This document shows, one piece after another, positions 8,330 through 17,698 of a stretch of DNA of 64,000 nt (position 1 is the stretch's first letter; each line of letters starts with the position of its first letter). This DNA is from JANQIO01 sp965229625 (lineage in GTDB: Bacteria; Pseudomonadota; Gammaproteobacteria; Pseudomonadales; Halieaceae). Under the pieces are notes generated by a model that did not search any database, was not told where the DNA came from, and was given only the letters and a program-made list of their open reading frames with translations. A program made the translations under genes and the position numbers. The DNA lies in NCBI GenBank assembly GCA_965229625.1, contig CBDDJJ010000001.1, forward strand, positions 2,666,001 through 2,730,000. The letters are read 5' to 3'.

Positions 8330-10444
8330 ATGATTCGAGCAAACACTGCGGGCCGGCGATGCTTCGTCGCGGCCCTTGCAGGCCTCTTCTTCAGCGCCTG
8401 CTCCGATAGCAACGACAGCTTCCAGCCCACCCCGGAATTCAGCGTCGACCCGAACAGCGTCGATGTCAGCCAGGCAGATGTCTGCGACATCCTGCAGCCC
8501 GGGAAGTGTGCTTTCCCCTTCCCCAGCAACTTCTACACCGTGGAGGACGCGAGTTCGGGTACCGGACGCCGGGTCAATCTCAATTCGACGGCGATCCCCG
8601 CCACCAGCGATGATGTTGCCTTTGACCCCAGCGAGTACAACCGCAACGATGGGTTTTCGCCGGGCCCGCTGATACTGCTGGAGGTCCCGGGTATCGACCT
8701 GGCACAGACCGGTGCCGCCAGCTTTACCGATATGGGCCGCTCGCTGGAGGCAGACGCGCCCATCCAGCTGATTCACGCCGCCACCGGTGAACGCCAGTTG
8801 ATCTGGGCTGAGCTGGACAGCCGGCCCGCAGACGGTGAAGCCCGGGCACTGATGATCCGCGTGGCCAGGAACCTGGCGGACGGCGAGCGCTACATCGTGG
8901 CCCTGCAGAACCTGGTTGCGGAAGATGGCAGCCCGATCGCATCCAGCGATGCCTTTACCGTGTTCAAGGAAGGCATTCCCTCAGATATCCCCGCCTTCGA
9001 GGACCGCCGCGCCGGTTTTGAAGACATCTTCACCACCCTGGAAGCCAACGGCATCCAGCGTGAATCGCTCTACCTGGCCTGGGATTTCACCGTGGCCTCC
9101 ACCGAAAACATCACGGGACGCATGCTGCACATTCGTGACCAGGCCTTTGCCGACCTGGGCGGGGCGGCACCGGGCGCCGCCATTCTCAGCGTCGAGTCGC
9201 CGGACGAATCCGAGAACGCCGACCTGGGCCGGCGCATCACCGGCACCCTGTCGGTACCCAACTTCCTGGACACGGCCGACGGGCGGCCGGGCTCGCGCTT
9301 CGGCTACGACGGTGCCGACCCGGATGCGCTGCCGGTGCGCTTTGCCGGCAACGGCAGCGTCGACGTGGACTTTACCTGCGTGATACCGCGCCAGGCCCTG
9401 TCCGATTCCAGCGACACCATCGCCGTGGTAATCGGTCATGGCCTGTACGGCAACCGCGAGAGTGTGGACGACTTTGCACCCATCGCCGAGGAGCAGAACA
9501 TCATGTTCTGTGGCATGGATTCCTGGGGTATGTCCGACTCCGACCTGGGCGTGGCTTTTGCCAGCCTCAGCAACATCAACAACTTCCCGCAACAGGCAGA
9601 CCGTATCCAGCAGGGCTTCCTCAATATCACCCTGCTGTCGGAGGCCATGCGCCACCCGGACGGCTTTGCCGCCCTCGAGGCTTTTCGAGAGGGAGGCCGC
9701 AGCCTGTTCCAACCCGGCGCCGTGCACTATGAAGGCGTGTCCCAGGGCGGGGTGCTCGGGGCGGCGCTGAGCGCCATCAACCCCAACTTCGAGCGCTCAG
9801 CATTGAATGTAGCTGGCATGCGCTTCAGCCTGCTGGCCCGACGCTCCAATGCCTGGAGCGCCTTCGCGATTGCCTTCGACCCGGCCTATCCCGACCCGCT
9901 GGACAGGCCGCTGGTGTGGTCCGTTATCCAGATGCTCTACGACCGCGGCGAGAACAATGGCTACGTCAACCATGTCACCCGCGACCCGCTGCCGGGCTCA
10001 ACCACCTCTCGGGTGCTGATCCACCTGGCGATTGGCGACAAGACCGTGAGCGAAACCGCCGGCGAGATTCTCGCCCGCAGCATGGACGTGCCGCGCCACC
10101 TGCCCAGTGTGGTCCAGGGTCGCCACGTCGCGGTGGAGCCCTATCTCAATATCGAGGGCATCCCCGCCTATCCCTGGGCCGGCAGCGGCCTGGTGCTCTG
10201 GGATTCCGGGCCCTTCCCGATTGCCGACCACGACGGCACGCCCCTGCAGGCCACCATCAACAACTTCGAGCCGGCCGGCTACAACACCCACAGCATGACC
10301 TTTGGCCAGCGCGCGGCGCGCGACCAGAAAGCCGCCTTCTGGCGCAGCGGCCAGGTCATCAACGTCTGCGGCGAAACCGCCTGTTTTGGTGACGGTTACG
10401 ACGGCACCCCAGGGGAATACACGCCCCCAGCCCCTAATCCCTAG
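8330..10444 (+). CDS. Large lipoprotein with alpha/beta-hydrolase-like features
   Basis: A 704-residue exported lipoprotein. The signal peptide ends in the lipobox FFSAC with Cys24 as the lipid anchor, and the following Ser/Asp do not suggest a simple inner-membrane signal. The mature part has a cysteine-containing N-terminal region (VCDILQPGKCAFPFPSNFY), a central strand AVVIGHGLYGNRES like a hydrolase oxyanion segment, and GVSQGG, a nucleophile-elbow-like GxSxG, in the last third. It could be a secreted esterase or lipase of the large Halieaceae/Myxococcota-like group. The substrate is unknown. It stands alone between a terminator and repeats, with no strong ribosome site before the ATG. 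Confidence 0.7.
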   Translation: MIRANTAGRRCFVAALAGLFFSACSDSNDSFQPTPEFSVDPNSVDVSQADVCDILQPGKCAFPFPSNFYTVEDASSGTGRRVNLNSTAIPATSDDVAFDPSEYNRNDGFSPGPLILLEVPGIDLAQTGAASFTDMGRSLEADAPIQLIHAATGERQLIWAELDSRPADGEARALMIRVARNLADGERYIVALQNLVAEDGSPIASSDAFTVFKEGIPSDIPAFEDRRAGFEDIFTTLEANGIQRESLYLAWDFTVASTENITGRMLHIRDQAFADLGGAAPGAAILSVESPDESENADLGRRITGTLSVPNFLDTADGRPGSRFGYDGADPDALPVRFAGNGSVDVDFTCVIPRQALSDSSDTIAVVIGHGLYGNRESVDDFAPIAEEQNIMFCGMDSWGMSDSDLGVAFASLSNINNFPQQADRIQQGFLNITLLSEAMRHPDGFAALEAFREGGRSLFQPGAVHYEGVSQGGVLGAALSAINPNFERSALNVAGMRFSLLARRSNAWSAFAIAFDPAYPDPLDRPLVWSVIQMLYDRGENNGYVNHVTRDPLPGSTTSRVLIHLAIGDKTVSETAGEILARSMDVPRHLPSVVQGRHVAVEPYLNIEGIPAYPWAGSGLVLWDSGPFPIADHDGTPLQATINNFEPAGYNTHSMTFGQRAARDQKAAFWRSGQVINVCGETACFGDGYDGTPGEYTPPAPNP

Positions 10445-10462
10445 TCCCTAGTCCCTAGTCAC
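10439..10462. repeat. Short tandem CCCTAGT repeat
   Basis: Three copies of the heptamer CCCTAGT, preceded by a variant CCCTAAT, run across the stop of the lipoprotein gene (TAG 10442-10444). Two copies of CCCCTGG follow soon after. It is a simple-sequence tract with no coding role beyond the last codons. Confidence 0.7.
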
Positions 10463-10626
10463 CAGCCCCTGGCCCCTGGCCGAGAGGGCTTATCTCCCTG
10501 TCCGCCGGGGGCGCTGTCCCTGGCGATCCCCTATATCCGCAACTCCGCTGGAAGTGTGTTCTCAGTCGATTCGAGTTTATCGATTTGACGATTCGACATT
10601 TTCGGTCCATATTCATACCTTAATAT

Positions 10627-10660
10627 CTTCAAAGATTCGCATATAAGAATACTTGAGAAG
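10627..10660. promoter_or_regulatory. Imperfect dyad and -10 upstream of arsR
   Basis: CTTCAAAGATTC (10627-10638) faces GAATACTTGAGAAG (10647-10660), an imperfect inverted repeat. Between them lies TATAAG (10642-10647), a likely -10. ArsR proteins often repress their own operon from such a position. The -35 is not clear. Confidence 0.4.
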
Positions 10661-10726
10661 CATTGATCGTCGCAGTAAGGGTTTAACAGAGGCCTGAGGC
10701 CTCAACTACCGGGGGGTAGCGAATCC

Positions 10727-11080
10727 ATGCCAAGTCGCCAGCTGGTCGCCAAGGAACTGTCCGAGATCTTCAAGATTCTCGCCCACCCCGACCGTGTACG
10801 GATTATCGAAGAGCTGGGCAATGACGAGCGGGATGTAAACAGTCTCGCCGAACAGCTCGAACTGGCGGGCCCGCGCGTTTCACAGCACCTGTCACTGATG
10901 CGCGCTCACCGCCTGGTGGACGAACGCCGCGAAGGCCGTCGCCACGTCTACCGGCTGCTACAGCCGGAAATCGCCGAATGGATTATCGAAGGGCTCGCCT
11001 TTGTCGAAGGCCGGATGACCGGCGTCGACAGGTCCGCCATAGAGAGTGCTCGCAAGCTGTGGACAACGCAACAGAGCTGA
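10727..11080 (+). CDS. ArsR family transcriptional regulator
   Basis: A 117-residue winged-helix regulator. The FKILAHPDRVRIIEEL helix, the recognition helix around AGPRVSQHLSLMRAHRLV and the wing ERREGRRHVYRL are all clear. The protein contains no cysteine, so it cannot use the thiol metal or redox sites found in ArsR, SmtB, BigR or SqrR. It starts 37 nt upstream of a carbonic anhydrase gene and is probably cotranscribed with it and a SulP transporter. A role in controlling inorganic-carbon uptake is inferred from that context. Confidence 0.88.
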   Translation: MPSRQLVAKELSEIFKILAHPDRVRIIEELGNDERDVNSLAEQLELAGPRVSQHLSLMRAHRLVDERREGRRHVYRLLQPEIAEWIIEGLAFVEGRMTGVDRSAIESARKLWTTQQS

Positions 11081-11116
11081 CAAACACCGAAGAAAAGAGA
11101 AGAGAGGGAGAAACCC

Positions 11117-11785
11117 ATGCCTAAGTTCGCCGAAGGAGTCATCAAGTTCCAGAACTCCGTTTACCCGGAGAAGAAAGAGCTGTTCGAGAAACTCAGCAAG
11201 GGCCAATCCCCGGAAGCCCTGTTCATCACCTGTTCGGACTCGCGTATCGAAACCGCGATGATCACCCAGACCGACCCGGGTGAGCTGTTCATCTGTCGTA
11301 ATGCCGGCAACATCGTTCCACCTCACACCACCCATACCGGTGGCATGACCGCGTCCATCGAGTTCGCGGTGGCTGCGCTCAATGTTCCGCATATCGTCAT
11401 CTGCGGCCACACCGAGTGCGGCGCCATGAAAGGTGCCATGAACCCGGAAGGCCTTGATGCGCTGCCCCACGTGAAGGAGTGGCTGAGCTACTCCCGCGCC
11501 GCGGTTTCGGTGGTGGAACAGCTCGGCACCGATCTCAGCGATGAAGAAAAAATGAACATGCTGCTGGAACAGAACGTGATCCTGCAGCTCAACCACCTGA
11601 AAACCCATCCCGCCGTTGCCGCGCGCCTTGCCAAGGGTGATCTGCAGCTGCATGGCTGGGTCTACGACATCAAGACCGGTGGCGTGTCTGCCTACGATGA
11701 AGCCAGCAACAGCTTCGTTTCGGTGGACAACCGTTACGCCGAAGAAGCCGCCAAGATGGCTCATCACAAGGGCTGCGCCGCCTGA
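11117..11785 (+). CDS. can: Beta-class carbonic anhydrase
   Basis: A 222-residue beta carbonic anhydrase, interconverting CO2 and bicarbonate in the cytoplasm. Zinc ligands and the catalytic dyad are Cys39, Asp41 and Arg43 (CSDSR), His98 and Cys101 (GHTEC). Length is normal for the family. A GAGGGAGAA ribosome site precedes the ATG. It lies between an ArsR regulator and a SulP-type transporter, a pairing seen in bacterial bicarbonate uptake systems. Confidence 0.95.
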   Translation: MPKFAEGVIKFQNSVYPEKKELFEKLSKGQSPEALFITCSDSRIETAMITQTDPGELFICRNAGNIVPPHTTHTGGMTASIEFAVAALNVPHIVICGHTECGAMKGAMNPEGLDALPHVKEWLSYSRAAVSVVEQLGTDLSDEEKMNMLLEQNVILQLNHLKTHPAVAARLAKGDLQLHGWVYDIKTGGVSAYDEASNSFVSVDNRYAEEAAKMAHHKGCAA

Positions 11786-11811
11786 GAGGCGACCGGTTCG
11801 GGAGTACCGCT

Positions 11812-13479
11812 ATGAAGTATTTTGATACGAGCAACCTGCGCGGCGACATTTTTGGCGGCATTACCGCCGGCATCGTCGCCCTGCCGCTGGCCCTGGCCTT
11901 TGGCGAGGCCTCCGGCGCCGGCCCCATCGCCGGTATGTGGGGCGCCATATTCGTGGGCTTCTTTGCCGCGCTGTTTGGCGGGACCGGTTCCCAGGTCTCT
12001 GGTCCCACGGGCCCAATGGTGGTGGTATTTGCCGGTGTCTTTGCCACTCTGAGCGGCGACCCGGCGCTGGTGTTCGCCGCCGTGGTGCTGGCGGGCCTGA
12101 TACAGGTCGGCCTCGGCATGATGAAAATGGGGCAGTACATTCGCCTGGTACCCTACCCGGTCGTGTCCGGCTTCATGAGCGGTATCGGCTGCATCATCAT
12201 CGCCCTGCAGGTCTCGCGCCTGTTCGGCCACGAGCCGGAGCAGGCGGGTACCGTTCCCGCACTGCTGGAAATACCCCAGGCCGTGATGGCGCCCGTGTGG
12301 CCGGCCCTGCTGGTCGGTGCGACTACACTGGCTATCATTTTCACCTGGCCCAAGCGCCTGGGCACCTACCTGCCCGGGCCGTTGGCGGCCCTGATCATCG
12401 GCACGCTGCTAAGCCTGGCAGTGCCGGGCTCACCGATCCTGGGTGATATTCCCACCGGCTTCCCGGAGCTGGTAATACCGGCATTCTCCACTTCCACCTT
12501 TGCCATTGTGCTGGAAGCCGCGGTTATTCTTGCGGCCCTCGGTGCCATCGACTCGCTGCTCACCTCGCTGGTGGCAGACAACATGACCCGTACCCGCCAC
12601 GACTCCGACCGAGAGCTGATCGGCCAGGGGGTCGGCAACACGGTGGCCGGCCTATTCGGCGCCATCCCGGGCGCGGGCGCCACCATGCGCACGGTGATCA
12701 ATATCCGCACCGGCGGCAAAACCCGCATTTCCGGCATGCTGCACTCCATGCTGCTGCTGGCGATTGTGATCAGCCTGGCGCCGCTGGCGGAATTGATCCC
12801 CCACGCTGCGCTGGCCGGGATCCTCATCAAGGTCGGCTACGACATCATCGATGTCGCCTACCTGAAGCGCGCCCACCGCGGCCCGCGCCTGGACCTGGCG
12901 TTGATGGCCCTGGTACTGCTGCTGACCGTGTTCGTCGACCTGATTACGGCGGTGGCAGCCGGCGTGGTCGTCGCCTCACTGGCCTTCGTGAAGCAACTTG
13001 CCGATGAACAGCTGAAGAAATTCGGCGATGAGGACGACGCCATCGTGGTCACGCCGGAAGAGCGCAGCCTGCTGGAAGAAGCGGGGCGAGCCGTCACCAT
13101 CTTCGAATTTGGAGGCCCCCTGAGCTTTGGTGCGGCTGCCGATGTCGGCCACACGGTGCGTGAACGAACCCGCCGCAAGGCCGCGGCCCTGATTCTCGAC
13201 TTCAGCGGTGTTCCCTTTGTCGATGTGTCGGCGGCACGCGCGGTCGAAACCATCATCTGCGATGCCAAGCAGGCGGGTAAAACCGTCTACATGGCCGGTC
13301 TGGATGATGAGGTGGCTGCCACCCTCGCGGCGCTGGACGCCACTCATTGCCTGCCCATGGACTGCAGCTACGAACATCGCATCGATGCCCTGCGTGCCGC
13401 CGTCGAAGAGGTAAAACGCCAGCGCGCCAATGGCGACAATACACCGGGCGCACTGCCCAAAGTCAGCAGCGCGGCCTGA
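11812..13479 (+). CDS. SulP family anion (probable bicarbonate) transporter with STAS domain
   Basis: A 555-residue inner-membrane protein. The N-terminal two thirds hold about a dozen hydrophobic segments with the SulP signature around GGITAGIVALPLALAFGEASG and the GPTGPM turn. The cytoplasmic STAS domain occupies about residues 420-540 (FEFGGPLSFGAA, ILDFSGVPFVDVSAA). Its position 26 nt after a carbonic anhydrase gene, with its own GGGAG site, suggests bicarbonate import like BicA rather than sulfate import. The substrate assignment is inference. Confidence 0.85.
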   Translation: MKYFDTSNLRGDIFGGITAGIVALPLALAFGEASGAGPIAGMWGAIFVGFFAALFGGTGSQVSGPTGPMVVVFAGVFATLSGDPALVFAAVVLAGLIQVGLGMMKMGQYIRLVPYPVVSGFMSGIGCIIIALQVSRLFGHEPEQAGTVPALLEIPQAVMAPVWPALLVGATTLAIIFTWPKRLGTYLPGPLAALIIGTLLSLAVPGSPILGDIPTGFPELVIPAFSTSTFAIVLEAAVILAALGAIDSLLTSLVADNMTRTRHDSDRELIGQGVGNTVAGLFGAIPGAGATMRTVINIRTGGKTRISGMLHSMLLLAIVISLAPLAELIPHAALAGILIKVGYDIIDVAYLKRAHRGPRLDLALMALVLLLTVFVDLITAVAAGVVVASLAFVKQLADEQLKKFGDEDDAIVVTPEERSLLEEAGRAVTIFEFGGPLSFGAAADVGHTVRERTRRKAAALILDFSGVPFVDVSAARAVETIICDAKQAGKTVYMAGLDDEVAATLAALDATHCLPMDCSYEHRIDALRAAVEEVKRQRANGDNTPGALPKVSSAA

Positions 13480-13499
13480 CCGCCTTTGCGCTACATGCA

Positions 13500-13522
13500 C
13501 CGGGAGGGCGCCGCCCTCCCGG
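13500..13522. terminator. Strong hairpin after SulP gene
   Basis: A perfect 10-bp stem, CCGGGAGGGC with GCCCTCCCGG and a 3-nt loop, lies 20 nt after the stop. No T run follows, so it may be a transcript-end stabiliser or a weak terminator. Confidence 0.5.
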
Positions 13523-13658
13523 CTGACTGTCAGGCTATAGCGCAAGATTTCAGCGCTGGAGTTTGACCCAGTTCTCATTTTCAAGAAACGCAGGGGGACG
13601 GAGACCTCGGGCCACCCTAGGCTGATGCTGGACAAACAATAAACACAGGGACGTCAGC

Positions 13659-14675
13659 ATGAATCAGCCACTGCACCAGCCCCTCGAGGGTGTCAGCGCC
13701 GAGCGCACCGAGCAATTCGAGTTTACGGGCCAGGGTGGGGAGTTCTTCCGCATCTGGATCGTCAACCTGTTTCTCACGATTATCACCGTGGGCATCTATT
13801 CTGCCTGGGCAAAGGTCCGTACCACCAACTACTTCTACGGCAACACTCACCTGGACGGCAACAGCTTTCGCTACCTTGCCAAGCCCCTGACCATTCTGAA
13901 GGGACGTCTCATTGCGATCGCTGCGGTGGTGGCCTATTCCCTGGTGAACCAGTACTACCCGGTCGCGGGGGCGCTCATGAGCCTTGCGGTGCTGGTCATT
14001 CTGCCCTGGCTGATCACCCGTTCACTGCGATTCAATGCGCTGAACTCTGCCTATCGCAATGTGCGCTTCAACTTCACTGGCAGTACCGGGGACGCGGCCA
14101 TGGCTTTCCTTGTCTGGCCCTTGCTGGGCATGCTGACACTTGGCCTGGCCATGCCGCTGGTAATGAAGAAGCAAAATGAGTTCATAGTGAATAACTCCAC
14201 TTACGGAACCCAGCACTTTGAGCTGAATGCCGACACCGGCGATTTCTACAAGTTCTTCTTTGCGGCGGTCGGGCTGGGTTTGCTGATCGCCCTGGTGAGC
14301 GGGCTGGCGACGCCACTGTCGCAATACGCGCCCCTGCTGGGCGCTACCGTGGCCTACCTCGTCGCCTTTGCCTACCTGCGCGTCAAGCTGTTCAACCTGG
14401 TATACGGCGGCACTTCTATCAGCAGCCATCGCCTGCAGGCCAACATGACCACGGGCGGCTTCCTGGCGCTGACCGCCACCAATATTCTACTGATCGCTTT
14501 CACCCTCGGCCTGGCCTACCCGATAGCAAGAGTGCGGGCCGCCCGCTACAAGGCGGAACACCTCAGTGCGGTGCTTGTCAGCGACCTGGATCATTTCGCG
14601 GCGGCGGAGAACGAGAAGATCGGCGCGCTGGGCGAGGAACTGGGTGACATGCTGGACCTGGATATTGGCCTGTGA
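13659..14675 (+). CDS. DUF898 (YjgN-like) membrane protein
   Basis: A 338-residue multi-pass inner-membrane protein of the DUF898/YjgN family. The typical opening FEFTGQGGEFFRIWIVNLFLTIITVGIYSAWAKVR is present, and a related repeat occurs twice more in the protein (for example YGTQHFELNADTGDFYKFFFAAVGLGL). Six or more hydrophobic segments are visible. It overlaps the following M48 peptidase gene by 4 nt, so the two are translated together. The function of the family is unknown. Confidence 0.85.
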   Translation: MNQPLHQPLEGVSAERTEQFEFTGQGGEFFRIWIVNLFLTIITVGIYSAWAKVRTTNYFYGNTHLDGNSFRYLAKPLTILKGRLIAIAAVVAYSLVNQYYPVAGALMSLAVLVILPWLITRSLRFNALNSAYRNVRFNFTGSTGDAAMAFLVWPLLGMLTLGLAMPLVMKKQNEFIVNNSTYGTQHFELNADTGDFYKFFFAAVGLGLLIALVSGLATPLSQYAPLLGATVAYLVAFAYLRVKLFNLVYGGTSISSHRLQANMTTGGFLALTATNILLIAFTLGLAYPIARVRAARYKAEHLSAVLVSDLDHFAAAENEKIGALGEELGDMLDLDIGL

Positions 14676-15778
14676 TCGAACTGGCGGGTACCTGGTTCGA
14701 CGGCACCAGTTCGAGGCAGACGCCCGCCACACTCAAAGTCTACCGGTCGGGTGAATACCGGCTGGAAGCGGAAGGGCTGCAGCTCAGCAGCCGCTTCAGC
14801 GAGTTTGAACTCTCCCCACCCCTGGGGAAAACCGCGCGTCAGCTGACACTCCGCGACGGCGCGGTTTTTGAAACTGCGGACCATGACGGGCTGGCTTCGA
14901 TCAAAAGCTGGAACCAGGAGCGCCCGTCCATGGACCTGGTAGACCTCATCGAGAGGCATTGGGGGGCGGTGCTGGGGCTCAGCGTGCTCACGGTGATGCT
15001 GGTCTACGCGGCTACCGTGTATGGGGTGCCGGCCGCCGCTCGTTCCATCGCCTATGCGCTGCCAGGCTCGGTGCTGGACAGCGCCGACGAGCAGACCCTG
15101 GTGGTACTTGATCGCCTGTACTTCGAACCGTCCGAACTGGGCGAGGCGAGGCGGGAAGCATTGCGTGCTGAGTTCGTGTCTCGCACACCGACACTGGATA
15201 TTCCCGTGAAAATCGTTTTTCGCAAGGGTGGCAAGCTGGGTGCCAATGCCTTCGCCCTGCCGGGTGGCACCGTTGTATTCACCGATGAGATGGTGGCGCT
15301 GGCGAACAATGATCTACAGCTGTTGGCCGTGTACGGTCATGAGCTGGGTCACCTGCAGTATCGACACAGCCTGCGGCGGGCCATCCAGGGCTCGATCATT
15401 ACCATAGCCGCCGTGCTGGTGACCGGGGACGCCACCGCGACCACCGACCTGTTTGGTGCTGTCCCACTGGCCTTGACGGATCTGGCCTGGTCACGGGACT
15501 TCGAGCGGGAGGCGGACAGTTTTGCGCTGGACTACCTGCGCCAGGAAGATATCGACCCGGCGCAGTTCGCAGAACTGATGCAAAGGCTGGACTGCAGTCA
15601 CCGCACGCGCCAGGCACAGGAGGCTGATGCAGAGAGCTTCGAAAGCTGTCTGCAGGGCAGCCAATGGTCGGGCAGTGATTACGAACTGGGCGACTTCCTG
15701 AGCACCCACCCGGCCACCCGGGAACGCGTCAAGCGCTTCCGCAAAGCCGCAGACACGGCTACAGAAGCAGGCCACTAA
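14672..15778 (+). CDS. M48 family zinc metallopeptidase
   Basis: A 368-residue peptidase. A GTG start at 14672 overlaps the DUF898 stop. Residues 1-90 form a soluble N-terminal domain, followed by a membrane segment at about 98-118. The peptidase domain has ANAFALPGG (191-199), the zinc motif HELGH (223-227) and the third ligand Glu280 in FEREAD. A further ligand-like STHPATRERV motif lies near the C terminus. It is probably an inner-membrane protease of the LoiP/BepA-like group. The coupling with DUF898 suggests a joint envelope function. Confidence 0.87.
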   Translation: MIELAGTWFDGTSSRQTPATLKVYRSGEYRLEAEGLQLSSRFSEFELSPPLGKTARQLTLRDGAVFETADHDGLASIKSWNQERPSMDLVDLIERHWGAVLGLSVLTVMLVYAATVYGVPAAARSIAYALPGSVLDSADEQTLVVLDRLYFEPSELGEARREALRAEFVSRTPTLDIPVKIVFRKGGKLGANAFALPGGTVVFTDEMVALANNDLQLLAVYGHELGHLQYRHSLRRAIQGSIITIAAVLVTGDATATTDLFGAVPLALTDLAWSRDFEREADSFALDYLRQEDIDPAQFAELMQRLDCSHRTRQAQEADAESFESCLQGSQWSGSDYELGDFLSTHPATRERVKRFRKAADTATEAGH

Positions 15779-15862
15779 TCTGTCGGCCACCGGCCCCCGG
15801 TTCTGCTTGCAATGTCATATCCTGCCGTTAGGATGCGGTTCCCACTTATTGGAGATTTTGCG

Positions 15863-17260
15863 ATGTTCAACGCTCCCCCGGCGCGTAGTCTCCTGGCCGG
15901 CGCGCTCATCCTGCTGGTCAGCGCCTGTTCTGACAGTGAAAACACTTTCGATCCCAATCCGGCACCCGCATCAGCCCTGACCATCAATACCCAGGCCTCG
16001 CCGGAGGGCATGGCCGGTGAAATGACTCGCCTGGTGTTCAGGGCGAGCCTGGACACCCCGCAGTCGAACGATGTCACCATCGACTATGAGACCGCCGCCG
16101 GCACCGCGACAGCGGGCATCGACTACCTGGATACCCAGGGCTCTGCCACCATTCCCGCCGGCAGCCTTGGCGTGGACATCGCGGTAGAAGTACTCGGCGA
16201 TGCTGATGAAGAGGCGGCGGAAACCCTCGAGCTCAACTACCAGGTATCCGGCAACGCCACGGCGGCCAGCAGCGTCGCCATGGGCTATATCGCCAACGAC
16301 GATACAGCCTGCACCGAGCCCTACCAGAAGGCCGAACCGAATCGCTGGCGCATCCTCGAGGGAGATCCCCTCAACTACGCGCACCGCGGCGGCGTAATCG
16401 ACTTCCCGGAGAACACCCTGTACGCCTACAGCGAGGTCGCCGCCCTGGACGACGCCATCGTGCTGGAGATGGACGTCTACCAGACCCTGGATAACGAGCT
16501 GGTCATCATTCACGACCTGGATGTGGACAGGACCACCGACGGCACCGGCCTGATCGCCGACCTGACCCTGGCTGAGCTCAAGCAGCTGGATGCGGCCTAC
16601 TGGTTTGTTCCGGGTGTGGGCACCCCCCGCGACCGCCCCGCGGAAGACTACGTGTTCCGCGGTATCGCCACCGGTGACCGTCCGCCGCCGCCGGGCTATA
16701 CCGCCGACGACTTCAAGATACCCACCCTCGAGGAAGCCCTGGCCCGCTACCCTGACCGGCTGATCAACCTGGAGCTGAAGCCCGATCTCGACGGCGAGGG
16801 CATGTATGAGACCCAGATGGCGGCCCTGTTGAAAGCCTACGGCAGGTTCAACGACGTGATCGCCGCATCTTTCGTGGACGAAGCCGCCAACAACTTCAAG
16901 GCGGTAGCCCCCTGCGTACACACCTCGGTGCCCCTCGGCCAGGGAACTTTCCTGGTGCTGGGCTCCCAGGGCGATCTACCGCTGCCGCCGGTGCCCGAAC
17001 ACGTTGCCTTCCAGGTGCCGCCGGATACCAGCCAGATTGGCCAGATTCCGGACGACCTGTTTATCCAGGTGGTCACCGAGGACTTCGTGCAGGACGCCCA
17101 CGATGCCAACCTCGCAGTACAGGTATGGACCATCAATACCTGCGAGGAGATGCTGGCCCTGATCGACATGGGCGTGGATGCCATCATGACGGACCGGCCG
17201 GTATTACTGCAGTCCCTGCTGGACCTGCCGCCGGCCGAGCGCAGCTGTGCTGCGGAGTAG
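15863..17260 (+). CDS. Glycerophosphodiester phosphodiesterase lipoprotein with Calx-beta domain
   Basis: A 465-residue lipoprotein. The signal peptide ends LLVSAC with Cys22 lipidated. A Calx-beta-type calcium-binding domain follows (about 35-145; DYETAAGTATAGIDY, GSATIPAG, IANDDTAC), then a GDPD domain with AHRGG, PENT, EMDVY and HDLDVDRTTDGTG, the metal and catalytic residues of the family. It ends with VWTINTCEEMLALIDMGVDAIMTDRP. I start it at 15863, where GGAG lies 8 nt upstream, rather than at 15812. It probably cleaves glycerophosphodiesters at the cell surface or in the periplasm. The N terminus resembles that of the lipoprotein at 8330. Confidence 0.88.
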   Translation: MFNAPPARSLLAGALILLVSACSDSENTFDPNPAPASALTINTQASPEGMAGEMTRLVFRASLDTPQSNDVTIDYETAAGTATAGIDYLDTQGSATIPAGSLGVDIAVEVLGDADEEAAETLELNYQVSGNATAASSVAMGYIANDDTACTEPYQKAEPNRWRILEGDPLNYAHRGGVIDFPENTLYAYSEVAALDDAIVLEMDVYQTLDNELVIIHDLDVDRTTDGTGLIADLTLAELKQLDAAYWFVPGVGTPRDRPAEDYVFRGIATGDRPPPPGYTADDFKIPTLEEALARYPDRLINLELKPDLDGEGMYETQMAALLKAYGRFNDVIAASFVDEAANNFKAVAPCVHTSVPLGQGTFLVLGSQGDLPLPPVPEHVAFQVPPDTSQIGQIPDDLFIQVVTEDFVQDAHDANLAVQVWTINTCEEMLALIDMGVDAIMTDRPVLLQSLLDLPPAERSCAAE

Positions 17261-17422
17261 CCGGCGCGAATAGCGACAGAAAGCAGCGAGAGCGGGCGAA
17301 TCCGCCCGCCTGAGCCACCGCTGGTACAACTTTCTTGATCTATGTCCAGGTTTTGTAGACCTTTGTAATCCGAACCGAAAACCGGGGCGTACCTAGGCTG
17401 TTTTTTAACCAGGTATATCACC

Positions 17423-17668
17423 ATGATTGCAAAGAACCTTGGCAAGCAAGAGCGCATCGTGCGCCTGCTGTTGGGTGTGCTGGTTGCTGTGATCACGGCA
17501 ATGCAGCCACAGTTTGGCGCCTTCGAGGGGCTGACTTCGATCATCGCCCTGTTCCTGATCCTGAACGGCATCTTCGGACGCTGTTACCTGTGGCACATGC
17601 TGGATATCACCAGCTGTGGCTGCAGCCAGGTGCCCCAGGAGCGCTTTTGCGGCAAGCGCGCCGCCTGA
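17423..17668 (+). CDS. DUF2892 (YgaP-type) small membrane protein
   Basis: An 81-residue inner-membrane protein. NLGKQERIVRLLLGV at the start, two hydrophobic helices and a C-terminal cysteine-rich tail (GRCYLWHMLDITSCGCS) match the DUF2892 family, which also occurs as the membrane domain of the rhodanese YgaP. There is no rhodanese neighbour here. The conserved cysteines hint at sulfur handling, but no function is established. Confidence 0.8.
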   Translation: MIAKNLGKQERIVRLLLGVLVAVITAMQPQFGAFEGLTSIIALFLILNGIFGRCYLWHMLDITSCGCSQVPQERFCGKRAA

Positions 17669-17698
17669 CGCAACAACACTAAAGCAACCACACCTCGG

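Noticed and set aside
10439..10462. Telomere-like or chromosome-end repeat
   Set aside because: There are only three or four heptamers, inside a normal gene-dense region.
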